Source: Candidatus Stercoripulliclostridium merdigallinarum (lineage in GTDB: Bacteria > Bacillota > Clostridia > Christensenellales > DTU072). Taken from it: DNA of 18,782 bases. Positions 1 through 6,835 of this stretch are shown in pieces (the first letter of the stretch is position 1; every line of letters begins with the position of its first letter). The position numbers and the translations under genes are program-made. The notes below the pieces were generated by a model. That model did not search any database, was not told where the DNA came from, and saw only the letters and a program-made list of their open reading frames with translations. Location: positions 1-18,782 of the forward strand of contig DVNF01000151.1 in NCBI GenBank assembly GCA_018714575.1. The letters are read 5' to 3'.

Positions 1-2
1 GA

Positions 3-134
3 TAATATTTTAATGCCCGAATAATCAACATATATCCTTATGAAAGCGGTATTGCGCGTACAAAAGCAAATATAATTAAACCCTTATTCGTCAAAAAACC
101 ATTATTCAATTTATCTTCGGGCATTAAAATATTA
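3..134. repeat. Short inverted-repeat element, left edge
   Basis: Positions 3-21 and 116-134 are perfect 19-bp inverted repeats around about 94 bp of AT-rich sequence with no gene. The 17-base inner core (ttcgggcattaaaatat at 116-132, its complement at 5-21) recurs with a single C/T change at 18433-18449 and, inverted, at 18755-18771. The same repeat family is therefore present at both window edges. It is probably a small non-coding palindromic or MITE-like element. No transposase, open frame or target duplication can be seen. The identity of the arms is seen directly; mobility is inferred. Confidence 0.75.
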
Positions 135-195
135 AAAAGGTAAATGACGGACACATTTCCTATGAAAGCGCCGAAAAGACGGGGCAAAGCGCGGG

Positions 196-347
196 TTGGA
201 ATTAGTATAAATTTTCTTCCCGATCAATCTAACTACCCCAACAAAAAAGCCTGTACGTGAAGTACAGACTTTTTCTTAATTATTTTATTTTGCGAGCGAT
301 AACGCCCTTTCTAACTTTCTTCGGGAAGAAAATTATACTAATTCCAA
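196..347. repeat. Inverted repeat duplicating the rplQ 3' end
   Basis: Bases 196-222 on the plus strand match the reverse complement of 322-347 with one single-base insertion. The right arm holds the last rplQ codons (Glu-Leu-Val-stop) plus 11 downstream bases. The left arm is therefore an inverted near-copy of the gene end, 99 bases away, with the rplQ terminator between the arms. Chance is unlikely at this length. The probable cause is a local inverted duplication. A transcript that ran through the terminator could fold the two arms into a long stem. Confidence 0.75.
243..275 (-). terminator. Intrinsic terminator after rplQ (bidirectional)
   Basis: On the minus strand a 9-bp stem (270-262 pairing with 256-248, one G-U pair, five-base loop 257-261) is followed by a T run at 247-243. 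It starts about 63 bases past the rplQ stop codon and is the first convincing terminator of the whole 32-gene cluster. The plus strand also shows a T run (271-274) after the stem, so it may stop transcripts entering from the left as well. Confidence 0.85.
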
Positions 348-845
348 AACACACATGGAGGCATCATCCCCACGCCTGTTTTCGGTCTTTATAATGCGGG
401 TATAGCCGCCCTTGGTGCCAAGGTTCTTGGCGCGCTCTGCATACTTCGGAGCGAGTTCACGGAAGAGTTTTTCTACCAACGGATGGTTGATGTCTGCGGT
501 ACGCTTTTTGAAGTCAGCCTTCTTTTCTTTGTCGGCTTGCAGCTCCTGCAGGTCGTCCAACGTCGCCATGATCTTTCTTCTGGCGGCTAACTTCTTCGGG
601 CCGTCGTTGACGAATTCAACGTCGATCTTCTCGTCCTTTTGGTTCAGCTTTTGCTTGGTGACTTTTACCGTGTCTTCGTAGGTGTTGATTGCGAGTGTGA
701 TCATCTTCTCCGCCACCTTTCTGACTTCTTTCGCTCTTTCAACGGTGGTGGTGATTTTGCCGTGCCAAAGGAGCTCGGTCGCCTGAGAGTTGACCAATTG
801 TACCCTTTGATCTGTTCTTCTGCCTAATTTTCTTGCTATTGCCAT
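333..845 (-). CDS. rplQ: 50S ribosomal protein L17 (bL17), long form
   Basis: L17 is a 23S rRNA-binding protein of the large subunit near the exit tunnel. At 170 residues it is much longer than the roughly 115-130 residues of E. coli-type L17. The conserved parts are residues 1-52 (KLGRRTDQR; TTVERAKEVRKVAEKMITLA), AARRKI near 87-92, and the C-terminal block from HPLVEKLF (121) to the end, including GGYTR and RRGDDA. The extra length is in two charged stretches, about 53-84 and 99-118. Long L17 forms of this kind are, to my knowledge, seen in Clostridia. The gene is last in the cluster, 15 bases after rpoA, with AAAGGAG upstream of the ATG. Its 3' end takes part in the inverted repeat at 196-347. 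Confidence 0.97.
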   Translation of the reverse strand: MAIARKLGRRTDQRVQLVNSQATELLWHGKITTTVERAKEVRKVAEKMITLAINTYEDTVKVTKQKLNQKDEKIDVEFVNDGPKKLAARRKIMATLDDLQELQADKEKKADFKKRTADINHPLVEKLFRELAPKYAERAKNLGTKGGYTRIIKTENRRGDDASMCVLELV

Positions 846-860
846 AGTTCAATTACTCCT

Positions 861-1814
861 TTAGTCGTCCTTGTTGCTGAATGAGAGTCCCATTGCTTCC
901 AGCTTTTTGATGATCTCGTCCAGGGATTTTCTGCCGAGATTCTTGACCTTCAACATATCGTCTTCGGACTTTTTGACCAAGTCTTCGACGGTAAATATTC
1001 CCGCCCTCTTCAGGCAGTTCAAAGGTCTGACGGAAAGTTCCAACTCTTCTATCGACATGTACAAAGCCTTCGTTTGCTTGTCGTCGTCGCGCGCAACCAA
1101 TATTTCGTGCGAATCCATGTCGTCAACAAGGTTGATGAAAAGTTTCAAGTGCTCGTTCAGTATCTTTGCCGCCAACGAGATGACCTCTCTGGGAGTCGCT
1201 GCGGCGTTCGTCTTTACTTTGATCCTAAGCCTGTCGTAATCGATTGATTGTTCGACACGCATCGATTCTACCTCGTAGCTTACCGCCAATACCGGCGAAA
1301 ACAACGAATCGATCGGAATATATCCGATAGGAGAATTATACACTTTGTTGTCCTTTGCGGAAACGTATCCCCTGCCGGTGCCGACGGTCAGCTCCATATT
1401 CAACGTGGCGCCTTCTTCGATCGTGCAGATGTATGCGTCGGGATTCATGACCTCTATGCCTGTCGGGAACTCGATATCCTTTGCGCTGATGACGCCGGGC
1501 GTGCTCCTGACCAAAGTGACCGTCGTATCCTGGAAGTTATCCGGATCGGAAACTTTTATGGCAAGATCTTTTAGGTTCAATATGATATCCGCTACGTCTT
1601 CTCTGACGCCGGGTACGGTGGAGAATTCGTGTTTTACGCCTTCGATCCTTATGCCGCGAATGGCTGCGCCCGGCAGTGCCGTGCACAATACGCGCCTTAA
1701 TGAGTTGCCGATCGTTATGCCGTAGCCTCTTTCCAAAGGCTCAACTATAAATGTAGCTTCCGCGCCCTCGACGCTTTCTTCGACGGTAATTTTGGGCTTG
1801 AAGATTTGCAACAT
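861..1814 (-). CDS. rpoA: DNA-directed RNA polymerase subunit alpha
   Basis: Alpha forms the dimer on which beta and beta-prime assemble, and its C-terminal domain contacts UP elements and activators. The 317-residue protein has the full two-domain layout. The N-terminal assembly domain covers about 1-230, with the conserved ERGYGITIGNSLRRVL and the later block THPREVI-like TPREVISLAAKIL. A short acidic linker follows, then the C-terminal domain at about 250-312, with SVRPLNCLKRAGI and the helix-hairpin-helix stretch VKNLGRKSLDEI. Its length is normal for Bacillota. The start has AAAGGAGG upstream. It sits between rpsD (18 bases) and rplQ (15 bases), the usual alpha-operon position that couples polymerase to ribosome synthesis. 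Confidence 0.99.
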   Translation of the reverse strand: MLQIFKPKITVEESVEGAEATFIVEPLERGYGITIGNSLRRVLCTALPGAAIRGIRIEGVKHEFSTVPGVREDVADIILNLKDLAIKVSDPDNFQDTTVTLVRSTPGVISAKDIEFPTGIEVMNPDAYICTIEEGATLNMELTVGTGRGYVSAKDNKVYNSPIGYIPIDSLFSPVLAVSYEVESMRVEQSIDYDRLRIKVKTNAAATPREVISLAAKILNEHLKLFINLVDDMDSHEILVARDDDKQTKALYMSIEELELSVRPLNCLKRAGIFTVEDLVKKSEDDMLKVKNLGRKSLDEIIKKLEAMGLSFSNKDD

Positions 1815-1832
1815 AACGTGCCTCCTTTTGGA

Positions 1833-2456
1833 TTACTTCGAGTACAACTCGACGATCATGTGTTCAGCTATCGTCAAATCGATGTCCTCTCTGGTGGGCA
1901 GGCTTTCAACCTTTCCCGAAAGTGTCTCGGTGTCGAACGACAACCACTTCGGAAGATTGGCTATTTTCGCGCCCTTTAATTCTACAAAGAACGGCTTGTC
2001 CTTTTTAGTGTCCTTGACGGCGATAACGTCTCCCTCTTTTACCAAATAAGAGGGTATGTTCACGGTCTGTCCGTTTACGGTGATATGACCGTGATTGACA
2101 AGTTGCCTGGACTGTGCGCGCGACGCGCCTATGCACATACGGTATACCACGTTATCCAACCTGCGTTCTATCAAGATCAGCATGTTTTCACCGGTTACAC
2201 CGCGCATCTTTTCGGCTTTGTCATAGTACATACGGAATTGCTTTTCCAACAGTCCGTATGCCCTCTTTGCCTTTTGCTTTTCCCTGAGCTGCAGGCTGTA
2301 AGCGGTGGCTTTTTTACGACCGCTGCCGTGTTGCCCGGGAGGCGTGGGACGTCTTTCCTGAGGGCATGCCCTGGAAAGGCACCTGTCGCCTTTCAAAAAT
2401 AACTTGCATCCTTCACGTCTGCACAATTTGCAAACGGGTCCTGTATATCTAGCCAT
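1833..2456 (-). CDS. rpsD: 30S ribosomal protein S4 (uS4), zinc form
   Basis: S4 is a primary 16S rRNA binder that nucleates assembly of the 30S body, and in E. coli it represses the alpha operon by binding its leader. The 207-residue protein carries cysteines at 9, 12, 26 and 31, the same spacing as the zinc-binding S4 of Thermus. The S4 RNA-binding domain lies at about 97-147 (ERRLDNVVYR; SRAQSRQLVNHGHI). rpsD lies in the alpha cluster here, unlike in Bacillus subtilis where it is separate. Autoregulation through the leader before rpsM is therefore possible but not shown. A GAGGAGA site precedes the ATG, 15 bases after rpsK. Confidence 0.99.
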   Translation of the reverse strand: MARYTGPVCKLCRREGCKLFLKGDRCLSRACPQERRPTPPGQHGSGRKKATAYSLQLREKQKAKRAYGLLEKQFRMYYDKAEKMRGVTGENMLILIERRLDNVVYRMCIGASRAQSRQLVNHGHITVNGQTVNIPSYLVKEGDVIAVKDTKKDKPFFVELKGAKIANLPKWLSFDTETLSGKVESLPTREDIDLTIAEHMIVELYSK

Positions 2457-2471
2457 TATTCTAATCTCCTC

Positions 2472-2864
2472 TTACAGTCTTCTGGGTTTCGGCGGACGGC
2501 AACCGTTATGCGGAATGGGTGATACGTCCGCAATCTTTGTGACCTCTATCTCGGCTACCTGCATCGCGCGGATCGCCGATTCTCTGCCTTGTCCCGGTCC
2601 CTTAACGTAAACTTCGACTTTACGGATTCCGTGTTCCTTCGCCGTCTTCGCCGCGTCCTCTGCTACCAGCTGCGCCGCGTAAGGCGTCGATTTACGGCTA
2701 CCCTTCAAGCCGATCTTACCGGCAGACGACCATGCTATCGCATTTCCGTCCATGTCCGTAAAAGTAACGATCGTGTTGTTGAAGGAAGCATGGATATGCA
2801 CTTGTCCTTTTTCGATGTGCTTTAAGTCTTTCCTTCTCTTTATCTGACTTCTTCTGACTGCCAT
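2472..2864 (-). CDS. rpsK: 30S ribosomal protein S11 (uS11)
   Basis: S11 lies on the 30S platform close to the E-site mRNA and is needed for start-site selection. The 130-residue length is typical. Recognisable blocks are the HIHASFNNTIVTFTD stretch near 24-38, the GSRKSTPYAAQLVAEDAA helix, the VKGPGQGRESAIRA loop and the closing PHNGCRPPKPRRL tail, where bacterial S11 can carry an isoaspartate. It is preceded by GGAGGTAAAGT before the ATG and lies 14 bases after rpsM. No unusual residues were seen. Confidence 0.99.
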   Translation of the reverse strand: MAVRRSQIKRRKDLKHIEKGQVHIHASFNNTIVTFTDMDGNAIAWSSAGKIGLKGSRKSTPYAAQLVAEDAAKTAKEHGIRKVEVYVKGPGQGRESAIRAMQVAEIEVTKIADVSPIPHNGCRPPKPRRL

Positions 2865-2878
2865 ACTTTACCTCCGCA

Positions 2879-3247
2879 TTATTTCTTGGAACGACCGACG
2901 GTGCGCTTCTTACCTTTTCTGGTACGCGCGTTTTGCTTCGTGGATTGACCGCGAACGGGAAGTCCCTTTCTGTGGCGAACGCCGCGATAGCATCCTATCT
3001 CCATCAAACGCTTGATATCGAGCATTACGTCACGACGCAAATCGCCTTCGACATGCAGGTTGTTCTCGATATAATCACGGATTTTGACTATTTCTTCTTC
3101 TGTTAAATCTTTGACACGCGTGTCGGGGTTTATGCCCGTTTCCTCCAAAAGCTTTTGGGAGGTGGCAAGCCCGATGCCGTAAATGTACGTCAAACCGATT
3201 TCTACTCTTTTTTCACGGGGTAAATCTACACCTGATATACGAGCCAT
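2879..3247 (-). CDS. rpsM: 30S ribosomal protein S13 (uS13)
   Basis: S13 sits in the 30S head and forms bridges to the 50S subunit and contacts to P-site tRNA. The 122-residue protein starts MARISGVDLPREKR, has the YIYGIG helix-turn-helix region, the GCYRGVRHRKGLPVRGQ block and the basic C-terminal tail. The ATG follows GGAGG with a rather long gap of 11 bases. It is the first gene after the only large gap in the cluster (214 bases), which contains a candidate promoter and leader. It may therefore head an independently transcribed alpha unit (rpsM-rpsK-rpsD-rpoA-rplQ), besides being read from upstream. Confidence 0.99.
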   Translation of the reverse strand: MARISGVDLPREKRVEIGLTYIYGIGLATSQKLLEETGINPDTRVKDLTEEEIVKIRDYIENNLHVEGDLRRDVMLDIKRLMEIGCYRGVRHRKGLPVRGQSTKQNARTRKGKKRTVGRSKK

Positions 3248-3378
3248 TTAGTTAGTAACCTCCATATATTCCTGTATCTATATCCAATCGCCGGGTTAAA
3301 AAGGATAGAATGCCTCCCTTTCAGCCGCCCCGTGCGACAACTTCTTCTACACGACATAAGCGCGCTTTTTCCGCACGC
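3248..3378 (-). promoter_or_regulatory. Candidate structured leader of the rpsM unit
   Basis: If transcription starts near 3378 from the promoter just upstream, the rpsM mRNA has a leader of about 130 nt. On the minus strand its first bases form a 6-bp stem (3377-3372 with 3336-3331) closing a loop that includes the self-complementary AAGCGCGCTT. A weaker stem pairs AAAGG with CCTTT further down (about 3320-3300). In E. coli the equivalent leader binds S4, and S4 is encoded in this unit. I do not recognise this leader as a known family. Pairings are seen; the regulatory role is inferred. Confidence 0.4.
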
Positions 3379-3384
3379 CTATGT

Positions 3385-3414
3385 ATTGTAACATAATTAA
3401 ACCTCTGTACGCAA
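3385..3414 (-). promoter_or_regulatory. Candidate internal promoter upstream of rpsM
   Basis: On the minus strand, TTGCGT (3414-3409) and TACAAT (3390-3385) are separated by 18 bases. A TG one base upstream of the -10 (3393-3392) makes it an extended -10 promoter, which compensates for the weak -35. It lies in the 214-base gap between rpmJ and rpsM, the only such gap in the cluster. The position fits a separate promoter for the alpha unit. Confidence 0.55.
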
Positions 3415-3461
3415 ACGTTTTGCACAGAAATTCGCAATTTGTTTGTTTTTTAGGTACCTTA

Positions 3462-3578
3462 TTAACCTTGTCTTTGCTTATGGTTGGGGTACTTGGAGCA
3501 GATGACCATTACTTTGCCATGCCTTTTGATGATCTTGCACTTGTCACACATAGGTTTTACGCTGGGTCTGACTTTCAT
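3462..3578 (-). CDS. rpmJ: 50S ribosomal protein L36 (bL36), zinc form
   Basis: L36 is the smallest large-subunit protein and helps fold 23S rRNA late in assembly. This 38-residue frame begins MKVRPSVKPMCDKCK and ends with the typical NHKQRQG. It carries the zinc ribbon ligands Cys11, Cys14, Cys27 and His33, so it is the zinc-binding paralogue and not the Cys-less form used under zinc starvation. It lies 21 bases after infA, with AGGAGAACGAAAA before the ATG, and ends with two stop codons in a row (TAATAA). Its place between infA and rpsM is standard. Confidence 0.98.
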   Translation of the reverse strand: MKVRPSVKPMCDKCKIIKRHGKVMVICSKYPNHKQRQG

Positions 3579-3599
3579 TTTTCGTTCTCCTTTGATTTC

Positions 3600-3830
3600 T
3601 TATTGCAGTTTGTTGGAGCGCCTGTAAACGATGCGTCCCGTGTTGAGGTTGTAGGTGCTCATCGCGACCTTCACTTGATCGCCCATAAAGACTTTGATGT
3701 TGTTTACGCGCATCTTGCCGGCTAGATACGCCGTGATGACGTGGCCGTTAGTCAATTTGACTTTGAAGGTAGTTCCGGGCAGCACTTCTACTACTGTACC
3801 CTCGACTTCGATCGTATCGTCCTTGGACAT
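3600..3830 (-). CDS. infA: Translation initiation factor IF-1
   Basis: IF-1 binds the 30S A site and works with IF-2 and IF-3 during initiation. The 76-residue protein starts MSKDDTIEVEGTVVEVLP and is a single S1-like OB fold. Conserved blocks are FKVKLTNGHVITAYLAGKMR and the C-terminal TGRIVYRR. It has four more residues at the end (SNKLQ region) than the common 72-residue form, which is unremarkable. A clear AAAAAAGGAG lies before the ATG, and the gene follows the KOW protein by 19 bases, as in many Bacillota. Confidence 0.98.
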   Translation of the reverse strand: MSKDDTIEVEGTVVEVLPGTTFKVKLTNGHVITAYLAGKMRVNNIKVFMGDQVKVAMSTYNLNTGRIVYRRSNKLQ

Positions 3831-3849
3831 ATAATTCTCCTTTTTTAAT

Positions 3850-4119
3850 TTATATCGAGCCGTTGTACGCGCGCAGATTGCTGCGTATCTCGGCGTCGAA
3901 AACTTTTTTGCCTTCGGAAAGCTTTGCGGCTATCTTTTCGTTGACGCCCTCTGCTTTCAAATGCTTGATCTTTTTCAGTTTCGGTTTGTCGATCCGCCGC
4001 AAGTCGCCGTCGCAGATTCGAACGTAATCGTCGGAAACGATCTCGGTCACTATATAAAACCTGCCTGCGTCACGCCCCGCCTTAGAAAAGACCACGGAAC
4101 CTAATTCGATACTTTTCAT
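3850..4119 (-). CDS. KOW-domain RNA-binding protein (L14e-like)
   Basis: This small protein of 89 residues starts with the KOW motif (MKSIELGSVVFSKAGRDAGR, then FYIVTEIV) and continues with a basic stretch KPKLKKIKHL near 46-54. This matches the bacterial KOW RNA-binding family related to archaeal/eukaryotic L14e, found between map and infA in many Bacillota (B. subtilis YbzG occupies this position). Its function has not been settled to my knowledge; a ribosome-linked role is inferred from the operon. The ATG overlaps the map stop as ATGA and has no clear Shine-Dalgarno, so translation is probably coupled to map. An in-frame upstream ATG at 4422 would lie inside map and is not credible. Confidence 0.9.
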   Translation of the reverse strand: MKSIELGSVVFSKAGRDAGRFYIVTEIVSDDYVRICDGDLRRIDKPKLKKIKHLKAEGVNEKIAAKLSEGKKVFDAEIRSNLRAYNGSI

Positions 4120-4871
4120 GCTTTTAACGTTATTATTTCCACGCCTTCCGGTCGAATAACTACTGTGTTTTCGTAATGAGCGGAAGGTTTGCCGTCGGCG
4201 GTCAGGATTGTCCAATCGTCGCCTTCGGTCTGTACTACGCGGCGAGTCCCCAGATTGATCATCGGTTCGATCGCCAAAGTCATTCCGGAAACCACTCTCA
4301 TTCCCCTGCCGCGCATGCCGTAATTCGGAATGGAAGGATCTTCGTGCACCGTAGCGCCGATGCCGTGTCCTACCAACTCCCTGACTACTCCGTAGCCGTG
4401 GGATTCGGCATACTTTTGGCAAACCGCGCCGTAATCGCCCAACCTCGCGCCGTCTTTCAGCACCTTTATGCCCTCAAAGAAACATTCTTTGCAGCAACGC
4501 GCAAGCTGCGCCTTCTCTGCCGAAATCCTGCCTATCGCAACGCTCCTGGCGGCGTCCGTGTGCAATCCGCCTATTCCCACGCCTCCGTCGACCTTCAACA
4601 ACATTCCTTCTTCCAAAACCCTTTTATCCGAAGGTATGCCGTGTACGATCTCGTCGTCGATCGACAGACACAGCGTAGCGGGAAATCCGTCGTAATTCAA
4701 AAAGGAAGGTACTGCGTTTTGACGTATAATGTATTCGTACGCCAACTTGTCCAGATATTTGGTCGTAACTCCGGGTTTGGCGTGCTCTTCGACAAGTGCC
4801 AATACGTCCGCCAAAATGGCGCCGGCCTTTTTCATTACCGCTATTTCGCTTTCGCTTTTAACGGTGACCAT
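4116..4871 (-). CDS. map: Methionine aminopeptidase, type I
   Basis: This enzyme removes the initiator methionine from nascent proteins as they leave the ribosome. The 251-residue pita-bread domain has all five metal ligands: Asp95 (KVDGG), Asp106 (HTDAARS), His169 (VGHGIG), Glu202 (AIEPM) and Glu234 (HYENTVV). His77 in the VHGIP loop and His176 in ATVHEDP match substrate-contact positions of the family. The length is typical of type Ia enzymes with no N-terminal zinc finger. The start shares one base with the adk stop (TAATG) and AGAGG lies just before it. The end overlaps the KOW gene, so adk, map and the KOW gene look translationally coupled. Confidence 0.98.
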   Translation of the reverse strand: MVTVKSESEIAVMKKAGAILADVLALVEEHAKPGVTTKYLDKLAYEYIIRQNAVPSFLNYDGFPATLCLSIDDEIVHGIPSDKRVLEEGMLLKVDGGVGIGGLHTDAARSVAIGRISAEKAQLARCCKECFFEGIKVLKDGARLGDYGAVCQKYAESHGYGVVRELVGHGIGATVHEDPSIPNYGMRGRGMRVVSGMTLAIEPMINLGTRRVVQTEGDDWTILTADGKPSAHYENTVVIRPEGVEIITLKA

Positions 4872-5485
4872 TAACCTAACCTCTTTACTATATCCTTATA
4901 GACTTCGTCAAGCTCCCTTGACGCGTCGACTTCGAACAACAATCCCTTTTTCCTGTAATAATCGGCAACGGGTGCGGTCGTCTTTTCGTAGACGTTCAGT
5001 CTTTCGGCTATGACTTCGGGCTTGTCGTCGTCACGGACATACAGCTTTTTGCCGCAGATGGGGCAGATATCGGAAGTCAGCTTTGAAATATGGAAAGTGC
5101 CTCCGCAAGTACAGCTCCTTCTGCCTGTCAGCCTTTTCATGACCGTTTCGCGATCCACGACAAAATCGATAACGCAATCGACCTTGGTCATTTCGTCCAA
5201 AGCCTCCGCCTGCGCCACAGTCCTGGGAAAGCCGTCCAAAATGAATCCTTTTTCGCAGTCGGGTTCGGAGATTCGCGCCGCAACTATTTTTACGACTACT
5301 TCGTCCGGCACCAACAACCCTTTATCGATAAAGGATTTGGCATATATACCGATTTCCGTGCCCTTTGCCATGTTACTGCGAAAGGCGTCCCCCGTTGAAA
5401 TGTGGGGGATGCCGTAACGCTCTTTTAATTTTACCGCCTGGGAGCCTTTTCCGGCGCCCGGCGCTCCTAAAAGTATCAGATTCAT
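4871..5485 (-). CDS. adk: Adenylate kinase
   Basis: The enzyme catalyses AMP + ATP to 2 ADP in the cytoplasm. The 204-residue protein has the P-loop GAPGAGKGS (7-15), the AMP-site STGDAFR (30-36), DGFPRT (84-89) and the lid arginines in GRR (121-123), VRDDD and ERL. The lid carries four cysteines (125, 127, 141, 144), so it is a zinc-lid form. The first pair is C-x-C where C-x-x-C is usual, and the lid is a few residues shorter than the long form. No clear Shine-Dalgarno lies in the 15 bases before the ATG. The gap to the secY stop is 9 bases, so coupling to secY is likely. Confidence 0.98.
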   Translation of the reverse strand: MNLILLGAPGAGKGSQAVKLKERYGIPHISTGDAFRSNMAKGTEIGIYAKSFIDKGLLVPDEVVVKIVAARISEPDCEKGFILDGFPRTVAQAEALDEMTKVDCVIDFVVDRETVMKRLTGRRSCTCGGTFHISKLTSDICPICGKKLYVRDDDKPEVIAERLNVYEKTTAPVADYYRKKGLLFEVDASRELDEVYKDIVKRLG

Positions 5486-5494
5486 CGTATTATC

Positions 5495-6823
5495 TTATTT
5501 CAAGAAGCCTTTGTTGTTCTTTACCAGCAACTGGCTTTCAAGCTGTTTCTGGAATTCCAATGCCGTCGAAACAACGATCAGCAATCCCGTCGCGCTGAAG
5601 GCGTTGCCGAATCCCAGATCTCTGAAGCCGGGAACCAGCTGTAATACCAACGTCGGCACCAAGGCTACGAAAGCCAGGAACAGCGCTCCGAACAAAGTCA
5701 GCCTGTTGTTGACCTTTCTGAGGTATTGCGCCGTAGCTTGTCCGGGACGAATGCCCTGCAAGAAGCCGCCGTTTTGTTGCAACATCTGCGCCACGTCGTC
5801 GGGGTTGAATTGGATCTGCGAATAGAAGTATGCGAAGAATATGATCAATATGAACATTATCAACGGATACAGGTGTCCGTTCGCGCCCAGCCATTCCGAC
5901 CAGAACATTCCGAATCCCGAAGTTTCCGCTCCCGCGAACTGAATGATCATTTCGGGGAACATTATCAACGACGAAGCGAATATTATCGGCATGACGCCGG
6001 AAGCGTTGACCTTCAAAGGAATGAAAGTCGTTTGTCCGCCGTACATCTTGTTGCCTTTGATCCTCTTTGCGTATTGAACGGTGATCTTACGTTCCGACAT
6101 ATCGATAAATACGATGATAAAGAACAGTAACACTACCAACAATACGAATCCCAACAGATACCAGATACCCGAAGTGTCGTTTTGTTCCAACTGTCCGGGA
6201 ATTACTCCGTACATCGCGCCCCAAATGGATGCGCCCAGGGAGGATATGATACCTATAAAGATTATCAACGAAGTGCCGTTTCCGATACCGTATTCGGTAA
6301 TACGTTCTGCCAACCACATTACCAACGAGCTGCCGCCTACCAAAATGATGACTATCAACATCATCGTGCAAATTTGGTCGGCTTGGTTTTCGGGGTCACG
6401 GGTGAAGACGGGGATAATAGCGTCTTCCCACATGAACATGATACCGATCGCTTGGATAAGCGCCAAAATGACGGTAGCATAGCGGGTGTATTGCGTCAAT
6501 TTCTTTCTGCCCGATTCGCCCTCTTTGCTAAGCTTTTCAAGCTTCGGTATGATCAACGTCAACAACTGCATGATAATGAAAGAGTTGATGTACGGGACTA
6601 TACCTAACGCAAACAGAGTGCCGTATGAAAACGCCGAACCGGTAACAGCGGACAGCATCAGACCGAAATCGGTTTGACCCGCGCCGCCGAATATCAGTGA
6701 CGAATCCAAACCGGGAATCGGCACAAAGCATCCGATGCGATATACCAAAAGAAGCCCGAACGTAATCAGGATCTTCTTTCGTATATCCGGAGTAGTAAAT
6801 GCATTTTTCAGTGTTTGAAACAT
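5495..6823 (-). CDS. secY: Preprotein translocase subunit SecY
   Basis: SecY is the channel of the Sec translocase in the cytoplasmic membrane. The 442-residue protein begins MFQTLKNAFTTPDIRKKIL, enters the first membrane segment, then the plug region with FVPIPGLDSS. Many hydrophobic segments follow, consistent with the ten-helix fold. The conserved cytoplasmic segments are present: ERKITVQYAKRI followed by TFIPLKVNASGVMPIIFASS, and later FNPDDVAQMLQQNGGFLQGIRPG, which is the SecA/ribosome contact region. The start is supported by AAGAGGTGG. It sits between rplO (12 bases) and adk (9 bases), the standard spc place. Confidence 0.99.
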   Translation of the reverse strand: MFQTLKNAFTTPDIRKKILITFGLLLVYRIGCFVPIPGLDSSLIFGGAGQTDFGLMLSAVTGSAFSYGTLFALGIVPYINSFIIMQLLTLIIPKLEKLSKEGESGRKKLTQYTRYATVILALIQAIGIMFMWEDAIIPVFTRDPENQADQICTMMLIVIILVGGSSLVMWLAERITEYGIGNGTSLIIFIGIISSLGASIWGAMYGVIPGQLEQNDTSGIWYLLGFVLLVVLLFFIIVFIDMSERKITVQYAKRIKGNKMYGGQTTFIPLKVNASGVMPIIFASSLIMFPEMIIQFAGAETSGFGMFWSEWLGANGHLYPLIMFILIIFFAYFYSQIQFNPDDVAQMLQQNGGFLQGIRPGQATAQYLRKVNNRLTLFGALFLAFVALVPTLVLQLVPGFRDLGFGNAFSATGLLIVVSTALEFQKQLESQLLVKNNKGFLK

Positions 6824-6835
6824 TTACCCACCTCT

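Noticed and set aside
165..210. Remnant of a second L17 gene on the plus strand
   Set aside because: Only the last four codons match well, and the bases before them are about as similar as chance allows. An inverted duplication of a short segment is enough.
3400..3425. Attenuator-like hairpin overlapping the -35 upstream of rpsM
   Set aside because: The stem (CTGT with ACAG plus GCAAA with TTTGC) needs a bulge and has no T run after it, so a terminator is not supported.
3850..4422. Longer version of the KOW protein starting inside map
   Set aside because: The extra N-terminal 101 residues would be a shadow of map in another frame; the KOW family begins at the ATG at 4119.
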